A stretch of DNA of 64,000 bases from Psychrobacillus sp042944905 (GCF_042944905.1 NZ_CP168496.1:1674001-1738000), one strand, 5' to 3'; positions 25,336-34,572 are shown, numbered from the stretch's first letter. A program made the numbers and translations. The notes: generated by a model not told the origin, from the letters alone.

Positions 25336-26607
25336 ATGGATACAAAGCAAACAGAATCATTTTCTAATAAGAAAATGAATCGAAGACAAATGCTAAAGTT
25401 AACCGGAGTAGGTGCTGCTGGGGTTTTGATTGGTGCAACCGGATTTGGTTCTGTTGCTAATTCGCTAGGCTATTCAGTTGTAGAAGATAATTTGTCAGTT
25501 TCAAATAAAATTCCGTTTTACGGTAAGCATCAATCAGGTATTCATACGGAAGTTCAACAGCATATTTACTTTGCCTCGTTAAATGTCATTGCAACATCTA
25601 AAGAGGAGTTAAAAGAATTATTTAAAATGTGGACTCCAATGGCTGTAAAAATGATGAACGGCGAAGAAATTGGGGAGCCGACTACTAATTATTTTGTTCC
25701 GGCTAAAGATACCGGAGAGGCGGTTGGCCTTTCTGCTTCTAATTTAACGTTAACTTTTGGAGTAGGCACAAGTCTTTTCGAGAAATCAGAACTTGGTTTG
25801 GAAAATCTTAAACCAAAAGAATTAGCACAATTACCTCACTTTCCAAAAGATCAGTTGGATGAAAATTTTTCAAATGGTGATTTATGTATTCAAGCTTGTG
25901 CAGAAGATCCACAAGTTGCTTTTCATGCTGTTCGAAATCTTATTCGTGCTGCATCAGGAAAAGTCACGTTAAAATGGACCCAAGCAGGCTTTAATTCATT
26001 TCCACAAGGAAATAAAAAAAATACTCCTAGAAATTTATTTGCTTTTAAGGATGGCACTGGAAATCCAGATGTGAAAAATATAAAAGAGATGAATGAAGTT
26101 GTTTGGGTTCAACCAAATGATTCAGTTTCATGGATGACTGGTGGAACCTATTTAGTTGCAAGAAAAGTTCAAACGCATTTAGAGACTTGGGATCGTACAG
26201 CATTAGGCGATCAGGAAGCAACTTTTGGGCGTCATCGAGATAGCGGTGCCCCGCTTGGGAAAAAAGGCGAACATGAAGATATGGAGCTTTCTCGAATTGA
26301 TTCGAACGGTAAGCCAGTTGTCCCAATTACTTCTCACGTGCATTTAGCTAAACAAGTAAAGGATCGTTTGTTAAGAAGATCATTTTCTTATTCAAGTGGA
26401 ATAGATCCGAAGACAGGTATATTTGATGCAGGGCTTCTATTTATTTCCTTCCAAAAGGATCCAAAGCAATTTATTAACATACAAAATAGTTTAGGTCGTG
26501 TAGATAAATTAAATGAATATATTACCCATCGAGGCAGTGCAATTTTCGCTTGTTTCCCTGGTATTCAAAAAGGGAGTTTTATAGGTGAATCACTTTTTAA
26601 AGCATAA
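25336..26607 (+). CDS. efeB: Tat-exported DyP-type heme peroxidase EfeB
   Basis: 423 residues. Twin-arginine signal at the N-terminus (NRRQMLKLTGVGAAG), so it is exported folded with heme. The DyP catalytic motif is FKDGTGNPD with the distal Asp; GRHRDSGAPLG follows. EfeB oxidises Fe2+ and feeds Fe3+ to EfeU. It starts five bases after efeO and overlaps efeU by 23 bases. Gene order here is O-B-U, while B. subtilis has U-O-B. Confidence 0.93.
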   Translation: MDTKQTESFSNKKMNRRQMLKLTGVGAAGVLIGATGFGSVANSLGYSVVEDNLSVSNKIPFYGKHQSGIHTEVQQHIYFASLNVIATSKEELKELFKMWTPMAVKMMNGEEIGEPTTNYFVPAKDTGEAVGLSASNLTLTFGVGTSLFEKSELGLENLKPKELAQLPHFPKDQLDENFSNGDLCIQACAEDPQVAFHAVRNLIRAASGKVTLKWTQAGFNSFPQGNKKNTPRNLFAFKDGTGNPDVKNIKEMNEVVWVQPNDSVSWMTGGTYLVARKVQTHLETWDRTALGDQEATFGRHRDSGAPLGKKGEHEDMELSRIDSNGKPVVPITSHVHLAKQVKDRLLRRSFSYSSGIDPKTGIFDAGLLFISFQKDPKQFINIQNSLGRVDKLNEYITHRGSAIFACFPGIQKGSFIGESLFKA

Positions 26608-28303
26608 AATATCTATTGTATTATGTGTAGTTTGCATATTATTTGTCGTGCGTTCAGTGCCTGCTCAAGCTACTACTACAGTTGGTGAATTGTATATTAC
26701 GATTAGTGATGCCATTATGGAATCCAAAAATGAAGAAAATACAAAGGCTAAAGACGCACTTAAATCATTTGAGAAACAATGGAAAGAAATGAATGTTCCG
26801 GATAGTGAAGCAGTTAAACAAATTAATGATGCTTATACTCGTGCATTTAAATCTAAAAACGCAGATGAGCGTTTAGCAAATTTACAACAACTTGCAAAAG
26901 GTTTAGCTGCACTTGAAAAAGAACAAAATCCTGTAGACGAAAAAATGGAACGAACAAATTTTGGCGCAAAAATTCAACCAGCAATTGATAAAATGAATGA
27001 CATTATTGTTACTAATGATAAAGATGCTATTTTACTAGGATACTCCAAGTTTTTAGCTTCTTGGAAAAAAAATGAACGTCCAGTTAGAGAGTTGAATATT
27101 GCAAGTTACGGAAAAATAGAAACTCAAGTAGCTTTTATGCGAATTACGTTAGCAGAAGACAAATTGGATGTAAACCAACTTCAAGGACAGTTTAATGCAT
27201 TAATTAAAGCAATAGATGACTTTGTTGCTAATAAAGAAATGCAGGGTACTACCGGAAATTATTCTTTAGCTACCCTTGTTGGTTTACTGAAAGAAAGTAA
27301 GTATCAAATTAACGAAGGATCTTTTGATGAAGCTGCAAATGAATTATTGAAGTTTATTGAAATTTGGCCAAACGTTGAAGGAGATATACGGACAAAAAAT
27401 GCAGGACTTTATACGAAAATAGAAAGTAATATTCCTCTTCTCGTAAGTGATCTTTCAAAAGACTCAGTTGATAAACAGAAAGTAACTAATTCAATTAATT
27501 CATTTATTCAAGAGATTGAATTAATGCAAACTACTTCAGACTATACTTATTGGGATTCTGCCTTAATATTACTTCGTGAAGGTTTGGAAGCATTACTCAT
27601 CATTATCGCATTGCTTGCTTTCTTAAAAAAAGCAAACCAAGGCAATCAGAAAAAGTGGATTTATTTAGGGGCATTTGCAGGTTTGGTTGTGAGCGCAATT
27701 GCTGCTATTATTCTTTCAAGTATTCTACAATCGGTTTCTGCGGGAACGAGTCGGGAATTGATGGAAGGATATGTAGGGTTAGGTGCTGCAGTCCTAATGA
27801 TAGGAGTCGGGGTTTGGTTACATAATAAATCTAGTATTACCGCGTGGAATAAATATATTCAAACCCAAATGAATCATGCAATTTCTACCAGTAGTATCTT
27901 ATCGATGGCATTTGTCAGTTTTCTATCTGTATTTAGAGAAGGGGCAGAAACAATTATTTTTTATGCAGGTATTGCTCCAAAAATGTCTACGCTTGAGTTA
28001 AGTATTGGTATCCTAATTGCTTTGGTTATTTTAGTTGTTTTTGCTGTTGTTTTAATGAAAGTAAGCGGAAAGATACCGATTCATAGATTCTTTATCGTAG
28101 CGACTATACTAATTTATATTTTGGCATTTAAAATTATAGGAGTTAGCGTGCATACTTTACAACTAAGAAGTGTAATTCCAATGACAACCGTGGATCATTT
28201 ATCCGTCATTAGTTCCATTGGCTTTTATCCAACATGGGAAACGATTATCCCACAATTTTTATTAATTGGTGTTGTTATTTGGAACTTTCTTCGGAAGAAA
28301 TAA
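26585..28303 (+). CDS. efeU: Iron permease EfeU (FTR1 family)
   Basis: 572 residues. A signal peptide (ending near PAQA) leads into an extracytoplasmic helical region of about 290 residues. The FTR1 domain follows with about seven helices and the two REGxE iron-binding motifs (LLREGLEALLI and VFREGAETIIF). The start is GTG 26585, placed after GGGAG inside efeB. It imports ferric iron in partnership with EfeO and EfeB. Confidence 0.92.
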   Translation: MNHFLKHKISIVLCVVCILFVVRSVPAQATTTVGELYITISDAIMESKNEENTKAKDALKSFEKQWKEMNVPDSEAVKQINDAYTRAFKSKNADERLANLQQLAKGLAALEKEQNPVDEKMERTNFGAKIQPAIDKMNDIIVTNDKDAILLGYSKFLASWKKNERPVRELNIASYGKIETQVAFMRITLAEDKLDVNQLQGQFNALIKAIDDFVANKEMQGTTGNYSLATLVGLLKESKYQINEGSFDEAANELLKFIEIWPNVEGDIRTKNAGLYTKIESNIPLLVSDLSKDSVDKQKVTNSINSFIQEIELMQTTSDYTYWDSALILLREGLEALLIIIALLAFLKKANQGNQKKWIYLGAFAGLVVSAIAAIILSSILQSVSAGTSRELMEGYVGLGAAVLMIGVGVWLHNKSSITAWNKYIQTQMNHAISTSSILSMAFVSFLSVFREGAETIIFYAGIAPKMSTLELSIGILIALVILVVFAVVLMKVSGKIPIHRFFIVATILIYILAFKIIGVSVHTLQLRSVIPMTTVDHLSVISSIGFYPTWETIIPQFLLIGVVIWNFLRKK

Positions 28304-28306
28304 AAG

Positions 28307-28350
28307 AAAGAAGTTTTTCTCGCTAACAAACGCGGAAAAACTTCTTTTTT
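28307..28350. terminator. Terminator of the efe operon, shared with the convergent gene
   Basis: Stem AAAGAAGTTTTTC / GAAAAACTTCTTT with T-run, right after the efeU stop and meeting the end of the minus-strand gene at 28349. Confidence 0.9.
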
Positions 28351-28720
28351 ACTTGTTTTTTTTCACGAGAAACAGGATACCTTCTATAATAAGACCGATA
28401 ACTAATCCAAATGAGGTAAATATAAACAAGGATAGAATTCCAACTAAGTCCCCCCATCCTTCCTTCCCGGAAATAAAGGAGCGGAAAAGTTCGATAAAAC
28501 CGATCAGTAATCCAGTTGTAAAAATATAATACGCTATTTTCAGTTTATAAAATAACAAAGCACCAGCAAGAGTTCCTACTAAAACAGAAATGATTGCAAA
28601 TGCAATGAAATTTCTGATCACTAAATCTTGGCCTAACACATATTTAACACCAAAAATTAGTAAAAATAATGATATGATAATAGTGATTCCAGCAATTCTT
28701 CCATAATTTTTTAACAACAT
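28349..28720 (-). CDS. Small membrane protein of unknown function
   Basis: 123 residues with four clear hydrophobic helices (for example ITIIISLFLLIFGVKYVL and IAFAIISVLVGTLAGALLF) and a Lys-rich C-terminus. I do not recognise a family. Alone, convergent with efeU. The strong codon periodicity and clean start support a real gene. Confidence 0.7.
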   Translation of the reverse strand: MLLKNYGRIAGITIIISLFLLIFGVKYVLGQDLVIRNFIAFAIISVLVGTLAGALLFYKLKIAYYIFTTGLLIGFIELFRSFISGKEGWGDLVGILSLFIFTSFGLVIGLIIEGILFLVKKNK

Positions 28721-28798
28721 TATCGCCTACTTTCCTATATCATCATACTGGAAATTATGCGATATTCCAATAAAGTAAACATTAAAGGGGATGAAATC

Positions 28799-29242
28799 AT
28801 GGCAGAGCATTTTTTTCATTTAAAAGCAAACTGGCCAGGTGATCGAAATGATATAGGGGAAATTCAAATGAAAAATTTGCAAACGCAAATATCAATTCCT
28901 CCAGAAATGGACGGTCCAGGTATAGGTACGAACCCAGATGAAATGCTTCTAGGCGCAGCGGCTACTTGCTATATTATTACACTTGCGGCAATGATGGAAA
29001 GAAGTAATATTTCAAAAGAATCCTTATATATGGATTCTACTGCAATTGTGGATGTAACAAATGGAGTATTTACTTATAAAAAAATTGTTCATCGCCCTAC
29101 TATCGTATTGAGAAATGAAAAAGACATGGCGACAATGGAAAAAATTGCTATAAAAGCGGAACAGACATGTATGATTAGTAAAGCTTTAAGAGGGAACGTC
29201 GAAATTGCGCTTGAATCAACTATATTGTTAGCAAATGAATAG
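28799..29242 (+). CDS. OsmC/Ohr-family peroxiredoxin-like protein
   Basis: 147 residues. The two redox cysteines of OsmC/Ohr proteins are present in AAATCYIITLAAMMER and EQTCMISKAL. It would reduce organic peroxides; the subgroup is OsmC-like (YpfA/SACOL type), not Ohr. The frame opens at 28757, but ATG 28799 has AAGGGG upstream. Single gene. Confidence 0.87.
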   Translation: MAEHFFHLKANWPGDRNDIGEIQMKNLQTQISIPPEMDGPGIGTNPDEMLLGAAATCYIITLAAMMERSNISKESLYMDSTAIVDVTNGVFTYKKIVHRPTIVLRNEKDMATMEKIAIKAEQTCMISKALRGNVEIALESTILLANE

Positions 29243-29308
29243 TTTCGACAAAATTCTGTATAATGTATACTGATAATATTCAAATACTTATGAAATGAGG
29301 ACATTGCT

Positions 29309-29539
29309 TTGACTGGTATGATTGCAGTTATACTTATTTTTTCAGTTCCAATAATAAAAGTTATTACTAAACATTTTGAACATAAAGAACAAATAAAAGG
29401 ACAAAGAGTGAATGCTGAACTGGAACTAGAGAAGTTAAAGTATGAAAACTTTGTGATTGAAACGGAAAAAATGAAGCTACAACTAGAACAAATGAAATTA
29501 GAATCACCGGTTGAAGATATTAATAACTTATTAAAATAA
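29309..29539 (+). CDS. Small membrane-anchored coiled-coil protein
   Basis: 76 residues: an N-terminal hydrophobic helix (MIAVILIFSVPIIKVI) followed by a charged helix with Leu/Met heptads (ELELEKLKYENF, KMKLQLEQMKLE). The start is TTG 29309, eight bases after GAGG. Layout resembles small phage-shock PspB-like or cell-envelope proteins, but no family is recognised. Confidence 0.65.
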   Translation: MTGMIAVILIFSVPIIKVITKHFEHKEQIKGQRVNAELELEKLKYENFVIETEKMKLQLEQMKLESPVEDINNLLK

Positions 29540-29635
29540 CCAACCGCTCTGAAAAACGGGCCACTAAAAACTTAAAACTAATATTTATAGTATATATCCA
29601 CTGAATCTTAACTTCACATAAAAGGATGGAGAAAA

Positions 29636-31165
29636 ATGAAAACACTTTGGACAAACGGTCATATTTTTACAATGCAATCAGAAGGAAACACAGTAGAATC
29701 TGTCTTAGTAGAAGATGGAAAAATCATTAAAACTGGCTCTGAAGAAATATTATTACCACTTGCAGAAGAAGTAAAATCATTAAATGGTGCTTCCATGTAT
29801 CCAGGTTTTGTCGATAGTCATATTCATCTCATTGGTCATGGTGAAAAGTTAGCATATCTTGATTTATCAACGATTAATTCCATTGAAGAAATAGTGGTTA
29901 AAGTAGCAGGACTAGTTAAAAAAGGGGAATGGTACGTAGCGGAAGGTTGGAATGATAATAAATTAATAGAGGAAAGACCCATCACTTGTTTTGACCTTGA
30001 TCATTTGAAAGAGACTCCAATAGTATTAAAGAGAGTATGTAGACATGTATTAGTTGCTAATTCCAAAGCAATGGAGCTCGCAGGAATTACGAAAGATACA
30101 CCAAATCCAACTGGCGGGATAATTGGTAAAGACAGTGAAGGTAATTTAAATGGATTGTTTTATGATGAAGCACAACAGCTAATTACATCTAAAATACCTC
30201 CAACAACTACAGAGTATTTAGTAGAAGTAATTAAAAATAGTGTAGCAGATTTACAATCGAAGGGTTTAACAGGCGTTCACACAGAGGATATGGCATACTA
30301 TGGACCATATACAGTACCTTTACAGGCATATCGTGAAGTTATAGGTGAAAGTTTTCGTACTCATCTTTTAAGGCATCATGAAGCTTTTGAGAAGATGCAG
30401 GGGGAGGAACCGACGGACTTTATTGAATTCGGTGCGATGAAAATATTTATCGATGGATCCTTAGGGGGGCGTACTGCGTTGTTGTCAGAAGACTATTCAG
30501 ATGATCCAGGAAACAAAGGTGTTGCAGTACATGATCCTGAAAAACTAGAACAATTGGTGCAAACAGCTAGAAAATATAATGAAACGATCGCTGTTCATGT
30601 AATTGGAGATTCTGCAGTTGAAATCATAATAGACTTAATAGAGAAATATCCTGTAGTATTTGGAAAAAAGGATAGATTAATTCATGTGAATGTATTACGA
30701 GAAGATTTAGTAGAAAGAATGGCGAAATTACCCGTAGTACTGGATCTCCAACCAATTTTTGTGCCTTCCGATTTTCCATGGGTTATCGAAAGGCTGGGGA
30801 AAGATCGATTAAACTGGGCATATGCATGGAAATCGTTGATTGATTATGGATTCGAGTGCTCAGGAGGATCTGATTCTCCAGTAGAAATGGCAGACCCACT
30901 TGTGGGGATAGATGCCGCAGTGAATAATAAATTCCTTCCTGAGCAGGCACTTACAGTATTCGAAGCGATTTCATTATTTACAACTGGAAGTGCAAAAGCA
31001 ATCGGAAAAGAAAACGAACGCGGGAAAATTGCTATAGGATTTGATGCGGATTTCACAATAGTGGATAGAGAGTTAAATGCAATGACACTTCTAAAAGCTA
31101 ATATACTAGAAACGATCGTTGCGGGAGAAACAGTCTACAAGAATAATAATTTAAGAGTAAAGTGA
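29636..31165 (+). CDS. Amidohydrolase, YtcJ-like (amidohydrolase family 3)
   Basis: 509 residues. Metal-dependent hydrolase with beta-sandwich ends and a TIM barrel: DSHIHLIGHG holds the HxH metal site, KIFIDGSLGGRTA and AVHVIGDSAVE are typical of the group, and GGSDSPVEMADPL holds the metal Asp. YtcJ-type enzymes have uncertain, probably amide or cyclic, substrates. AGGATGGAG precedes the ATG. Single gene. Confidence 0.88.
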   Translation: MKTLWTNGHIFTMQSEGNTVESVLVEDGKIIKTGSEEILLPLAEEVKSLNGASMYPGFVDSHIHLIGHGEKLAYLDLSTINSIEEIVVKVAGLVKKGEWYVAEGWNDNKLIEERPITCFDLDHLKETPIVLKRVCRHVLVANSKAMELAGITKDTPNPTGGIIGKDSEGNLNGLFYDEAQQLITSKIPPTTTEYLVEVIKNSVADLQSKGLTGVHTEDMAYYGPYTVPLQAYREVIGESFRTHLLRHHEAFEKMQGEEPTDFIEFGAMKIFIDGSLGGRTALLSEDYSDDPGNKGVAVHDPEKLEQLVQTARKYNETIAVHVIGDSAVEIIIDLIEKYPVVFGKKDRLIHVNVLREDLVERMAKLPVVLDLQPIFVPSDFPWVIERLGKDRLNWAYAWKSLIDYGFECSGGSDSPVEMADPLVGIDAAVNNKFLPEQALTVFEAISLFTTGSAKAIGKENERGKIAIGFDADFTIVDRELNAMTLLKANILETIVAGETVYKNNNLRVK

Positions 31166-31225
31166 AACGAATGGTGAAATAATGCGTATATATAGTATTA
31201 ACTTACGGAGAGGAGTATGACATAT

Positions 31226-31534
31226 ATGGAAAACACGGGTTTAAAAATCTTAATTCATGCTAGCACATGGTTTGCGCCGTTTTTAGTACCATTTATTATA
31301 TTTTTGGTAGTAGACGATGACGAAATTAAAAAGCTTTCGATACAAGCAATTTTATTCCAATTGGTTATTGGCGTTTTGATTTTTATTTCTGCCATTTTAA
31401 TAATTTTCTTAATCGGTATCCCTATGATTATTATTTTTGGTATAATGGCATTTGTTGTTCCGATTATCGGAATAGTTAAAGCGATTACTGGAAGCACATT
31501 TAATTATCCAATTGTAGGTTCTTGGATAAGATAA
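31226..31534 (+). CDS. DUF4870-family membrane protein
   Basis: 102 residues with three hydrophobic segments. It shows the DUF4870 layout: HASTWFAPFLVPFIIFLV, then DDDEIKKLSIQAILFQL, then a long double helix. I use the second ATG (31226), since the first at 31217 is too close to GAGAGGAG. It lies 14 bases before coaW and may be co-transcribed. Function unknown. Confidence 0.8.
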   Translation: MENTGLKILIHASTWFAPFLVPFIIFLVVDDDEIKKLSIQAILFQLVIGVLIFISAILIIFLIGIPMIIIFGIMAFVVPIIGIVKAITGSTFNYPIVGSWIR

Positions 31535-31547
31535 AAGGGGAATTTTT

Positions 31548-32369
31548 ATGGCTACAAAAATCGGTATTGATGCAGGTGGAACGTTAACGAAGATAGCTTA
31601 TTGGGATGAAAAAATGGAATTACATTTACTTAACTTCCTTTCATCTAATTTTCAAGCAGTAAAGGATTGGATCGATTCTAATCACTCGCTAGCTTCCATT
31701 TGCCTTACTGGTGGTCGTGCAGAGCAGTTAAAGAAATATTTGCTTTCACAAAAAGATATTCCATATATTGTGGAGTTCGATGCAACAATGGCGGGAGTCA
31801 AGCATCAATTAAAACAACAAAATATTCATTGTGAAAAGGCAATTATTGCAAACATTGGCACAGGGACATCTATTCATCTTATGAATGCCAATTCACATAG
31901 CAGGCTTGGTGGAACTGGAATCGGTGGTGGAACGTTTATTGGCCTGGGACAAGTATTAACTGGATTAACGAGTTATGAAGAGTTGATTAACCTATCTAAA
32001 ATAGGAAATAGATCATCTATAGATATATTAGTCAGTGATATCTATGAAAGCAATAAATTACCGATAAATGGGTCACTTACTGCCAGTAATTTTGGTGGAG
32101 TCGCGTTAAAAACGGCTGAAAAAAGAAGTGAAGCAGATTATTTGTCAGGCATACAAGGTATCATTGGTGAGGTGGTAGCTTCATTATGCATCCAAGCAGC
32201 TGACGCTTATCATGTAAACAGTATTATCTATATTGGTTCAACATTAGAAAATAACAATTTACTAAAAGAAATAATAAGAAGTTATACACAATTAAAAGAT
32301 AAAGAACCTGTTTTTTTGGGTAAAAATGGGTATAGTGGTGCGATAGGTGCTTTATTGGAAAGTAATTAA
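31548..32369 (+). CDS. coaW: Type II pantothenate kinase
   Basis: 273 residues. First step of coenzyme A synthesis from pantothenate. The ASKHA-fold motifs are clear: IGIDAGGTLTKIAY (phosphate 1), ANIGTGTSIH, and GGTGIGGGTFIGLG. The length fits the staphylococcal-type CoaW, which is not inhibited by CoA. AAGGGG precedes the ATG. Confidence 0.93.
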   Translation: MATKIGIDAGGTLTKIAYWDEKMELHLLNFLSSNFQAVKDWIDSNHSLASICLTGGRAEQLKKYLLSQKDIPYIVEFDATMAGVKHQLKQQNIHCEKAIIANIGTGTSIHLMNANSHSRLGGTGIGGGTFIGLGQVLTGLTSYEELINLSKIGNRSSIDILVSDIYESNKLPINGSLTASNFGGVALKTAEKRSEADYLSGIQGIIGEVVASLCIQAADAYHVNSIIYIGSTLENNNLLKEIIRSYTQLKDKEPVFLGKNGYSGAIGALLESN

Positions 32370-32454
32370 ATTTAATCAGCAAAAGGGTTGCATTAATTAA
32401 AAACCCATGTTATATTTAAAGAGGATTATTTTTGTTCGGTTAGTTAGTAGGTGG

Positions 32455-32516
32455 CAACACTTTTACTTAACAGTGTTGAGCAAGGATAGTAACACAATGT
32501 ATGCACAACTGCATAC
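32455..32516 (+). promoter_or_regulatory. Structured 5' leader of the cold-shock gene
   Basis: Two perfect hairpins lie in the leader: CAACACT / AGTGTTG (32455-32478) and GTATGC / GCATAC (32499-32516). The second ends right at the GAGGAGG ribosome site. Leaders of csp mRNAs change structure with temperature, so this may control translation. Confidence 0.55.
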
Positions 32517-32531
32517 GAGGAGGAAATACAC

Positions 32532-32732
32532 ATGGAACAAGGTAAAGTAAAATGGTTTAACTCAGAAAAAGGATTCGGATTTATCGAACGCGAAGGCGGA
32601 GACGATGTATTCGTACATTTCTCAGCTATCCAAAGCGAAGGTTTCAAATCTCTTGACGAAGGTCAAGAAGTAACTTTTGAAATCGAGCAAGGCCAACGTG
32701 GTCTTCAAGCTACTAACGTAGTTAAAGCTTAA
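32532..32732 (+). CDS. Cold-shock protein, CspA family
   Basis: 66 residues, a single cold-shock domain. RNA-binding motifs RNP1 (KGFGFI) and RNP2 (VFVHF) are both present. An RNA chaperone that prevents unwanted mRNA structure. A second, similar gene (34369-34572) lies 1.6 kb away on the other strand. Long structured leader, strong ribosome site, own terminator: a highly expressed single gene. Confidence 0.95.
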   Translation: MEQGKVKWFNSEKGFGFIEREGGDDVFVHFSAIQSEGFKSLDEGQEVTFEIEQGQRGLQATNVVKA

Positions 32733-32750
32733 TTTTAAACCTAAACTTTA

Positions 32751-32780
32751 ACAGACTCTCATTCGAGAGTCTGTTTTTTT
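32751..32780 (+). terminator. Terminator of the cold-shock gene
   Basis: Stem ACAGACTCTC / GAGAGTCTGT with tetraloop-size ATTC and seven T. Confidence 0.93.
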
Positions 32781-32839
32781 GTGTTATGATATGTTATATC
32801 ATTCGGTAGAGTGGTTATGAACAATGAGGGGATGATTAC

Positions 32840-33331
32840 ATGAAAAAGTGGAAAAAAGAAATTACCATAAATGCACCAATTGAATACGTGTGGCCGTTTT
32901 TTTATGGGGATTTAGAGAAAAAGAAAATGATTTTCCCAAAAGTAATGGATGAAGTATTTACTCAAGAAACAGAACAGTTAGTTGGATCAATCATCAGTCA
33001 AACGTATCAAATTGGTTCAGTAACCGAACAATATGAAATTACGATTAAAAAGTATGTAAACGAACAGCATTATAAAATCTTTCAGGAAAGTTTTCTATTG
33101 AATAATCGTTTTCGTATGACTATTGACTATGAATTAGAAGCGCAAAATGATACAACTACAAAATTTATATACACATCGATAAATAAACCTAAAAATCCAT
33201 TACTTGGAATTTTTCAGTTATTTGGTAACGACGAGGTAGTACGACGTTTTATGAACCGAACAAAAGAGACAATCGAATCTGCGTATAAAAATGAAATTCA
33301 AACTAATACTAACGAGCTTTTAAAAGAATAG
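32840..33331 (+). CDS. SRPBCC (START-like) domain protein
   Basis: 163 residues. The N-terminus KKWKKEITINAPIEYVWPFFYG is a typical SRPBCC opening, and the domain ends in a long C-terminal helix (VVRRFMNRTKETIESAYKNE). Such proteins bind hydrophobic ligands; no ligand is predictable. GAGGGGATG spacing fits the ATG. Its 3' end runs straight into dispersed element copy 2. Confidence 0.78.
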   Translation: MKKWKKEITINAPIEYVWPFFYGDLEKKKMIFPKVMDEVFTQETEQLVGSIISQTYQIGSVTEQYEITIKKYVNEQHYKIFQESFLLNNRFRMTIDYELEAQNDTTTKFIYTSINKPKNPLLGIFQLFGNDEVVRRFMNRTKETIESAYKNEIQTNTNELLKE

Positions 33332-33575
33332 GGAAGTATCTAATCACTCAATAACCAAACCTAATGCACCATATCTCTACACATTCCAAGAGAGCGACGG
33401 ACAAACAACCGCCACAAGATTACCGAAAAGAGAGGATCTGGAAGTGACGCAGTCACTTCCAGGTCCTCCATAAAAGTCTTCGTTAATAGTGTAGCTAATA
33501 TTTAGTCCAAAGCACTTGGAAATTGGTAAAGACAAGATGCACTTAAAGGACAGCTCCGTTTTTCTAACTTATTGG
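33328..33575 (-). repeat. Dispersed structured intergenic element, copy 2 (5'-truncated)
   Basis: Aligns with copies 1 and 3 from the block AATAGGGAAGTAT onwards, which overlaps the stop of the SRPBCC gene. It lacks the outer GCGGACGAA hairpin. It keeps CGACGGACAAAC, AGATTACCG, a long hairpin (33433-33467, outer stem AGGATCTGG, inner GAAGTGA, loop CGCA), AGTCCAAAG and GATGCACTTAAAGGAC. Again between convergent genes. Confidence 0.85.
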
Positions 33576-33630
33576 CAAGCCCTATATTACAAAGCCAAAT
33601 TATATGGATTTCTTCAGTGCACAATTTTAC

Positions 33631-34023
33631 TCAAGGTAGTTTTTTTAGCACGGCTTCTCTTGCTAATGCGTGAGCTGCTTTATTTTGCTCATCTGGAATC
33701 CATTTAATAAAAAATAAGTCGAATTTATCGATTATTACTAGTATTTTCTCTAAAATAGAAGCGAATTCTGCATTTTTTGCATATCTTTTTTCGACTGCAG
33801 CACAAACTATTTGTGAATCAGTCCTTGCCGAAACGATGGAGGTTGTTAATTTTTGTGCTTCTTCTAATCCTCTTAATAATGCGATAAATTCAGTAGTGTG
33901 ATTAGTGTAACTACCGATAAATTCGCTTATTTTAATATGATGTCCTTCGCCTTTAATGAAGATGCCTATACCACTTGGACCAGGATTACCAGTTGTTGAA
34001 CCATCAATATATACTTCAAGCAT
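33631..34023 (-). CDS. Ribonuclease HI-like protein
   Basis: 130 residues with the RNase H fold: first Asp in VYIDGSTTGNPGPSG, Glu in NHTTEFIALL, second Asp in ARTDSQIV. The fourth catalytic position, Asp in ordinary RNase HI (NxxADxLA), is His here (NKAAHALAR). Such YpeP/YpdQ-type proteins sit beside ypeQ and cspD in B. subtilis as here. Activity may be weak or altered. Confidence 0.85.
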   Translation of the reverse strand: MLEVYIDGSTTGNPGPSGIGIFIKGEGHHIKISEFIGSYTNHTTEFIALLRGLEEAQKLTTSIVSARTDSQIVCAAVEKRYAKNAEFASILEKILVIIDKFDLFFIKWIPDEQNKAAHALAREAVLKKLP

Positions 34024-34147
34024 TTTTTATCACCTATTTACAGTTTGTTTTGGTTAGTTCTTTTTTAGTTTGAACTACATGTTGCACACTTGCAAATAAA
34101 ATATATGATATTGGACAATCTAATTTAATGTAGGGAGGAGAGTTCAT

Positions 34148-34330
34148 ATGAAAAATACTCAAATAATCGATGAAATAGATTATTTATTAACTAATTATTG
34201 TGAAGGATGTTATATAAAAAGCCTTTTCCGCAAAGAAAAAGGAAAGATAGCAGCACATAACTTTTGTATTCATACTTGTACTGTTGGAGAGGGAATTCGA
34301 GAAATAGGAGAAAAACTTTATTGTAAATAA
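34148..34330 (+). CDS. ypeQ: Small zinc-finger protein, YpeQ-like
   Basis: 60 residues. Likely zinc ligands: CEGC near residue 18 and HNFCIHTC at 37-44. It belongs to the short zinc-finger family next to cspD in bacilli. GGGAGGAG precedes the ATG. Function unknown; nucleic-acid or protein binding is guessed from the ligands. Confidence 0.8.
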   Translation: MKNTQIIDEIDYLLTNYCEGCYIKSLFRKEKGKIAAHNFCIHTCTVGEGIREIGEKLYCK

Positions 34331-34375
34331 AAAAGTCCCACGACCATTCGTCGCGGGAAGAACTGTTTTTAACTA
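34331..34375. terminator. Bidirectional terminator between ypeQ and cspD
   Basis: Stem TCCCACGAC / GTCGCGGGA (one mismatch) flanked by A-run and T-run, serving both convergent genes. Confidence 0.88.
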
Positions 34376-34572
34376 TTTATTAATACGTTTGCAGCTTGAG
34401 GTCCGCGGTTACCTTCAACAATGTCGAAAGATACATCTTGTCCTTCTTCCAACGCTCGGAATCCATCTCCTTGAATACCTGTAAAATGGACAAATACGTC
34501 TTCTCCATCATTGTATTCGATAAACCCATAGCCTTTTTCATTATTAAACCATTTAACTTTCCCCTGTTGCAT
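34369..34572 (-). CDS. cspD: Cold-shock protein CspD
   Basis: 67 residues with RNP1 (KGYGFI) and RNP2 (VFVHF). About two-thirds identical to the csp at 32532-32732 by eye. The linkage to ypeQ and an RNase H-like gene matches cspD of B. subtilis. GGGAGGAACG precedes the ATG. RNA chaperone. Confidence 0.92.
   Translation of the reverse strand: MQQGKVKWFNNEKGYGFIEYNDGEDVFVHFTGIQGDGFRALEEGQDVSFDIVEGNRGPQAANVLINS

Noticed and set aside
33516..33707. 63-residue ORF in element copy 2
   Set aside because: Lies in the repeat and the end of the RNase H gene; not conserved in the other two copies.
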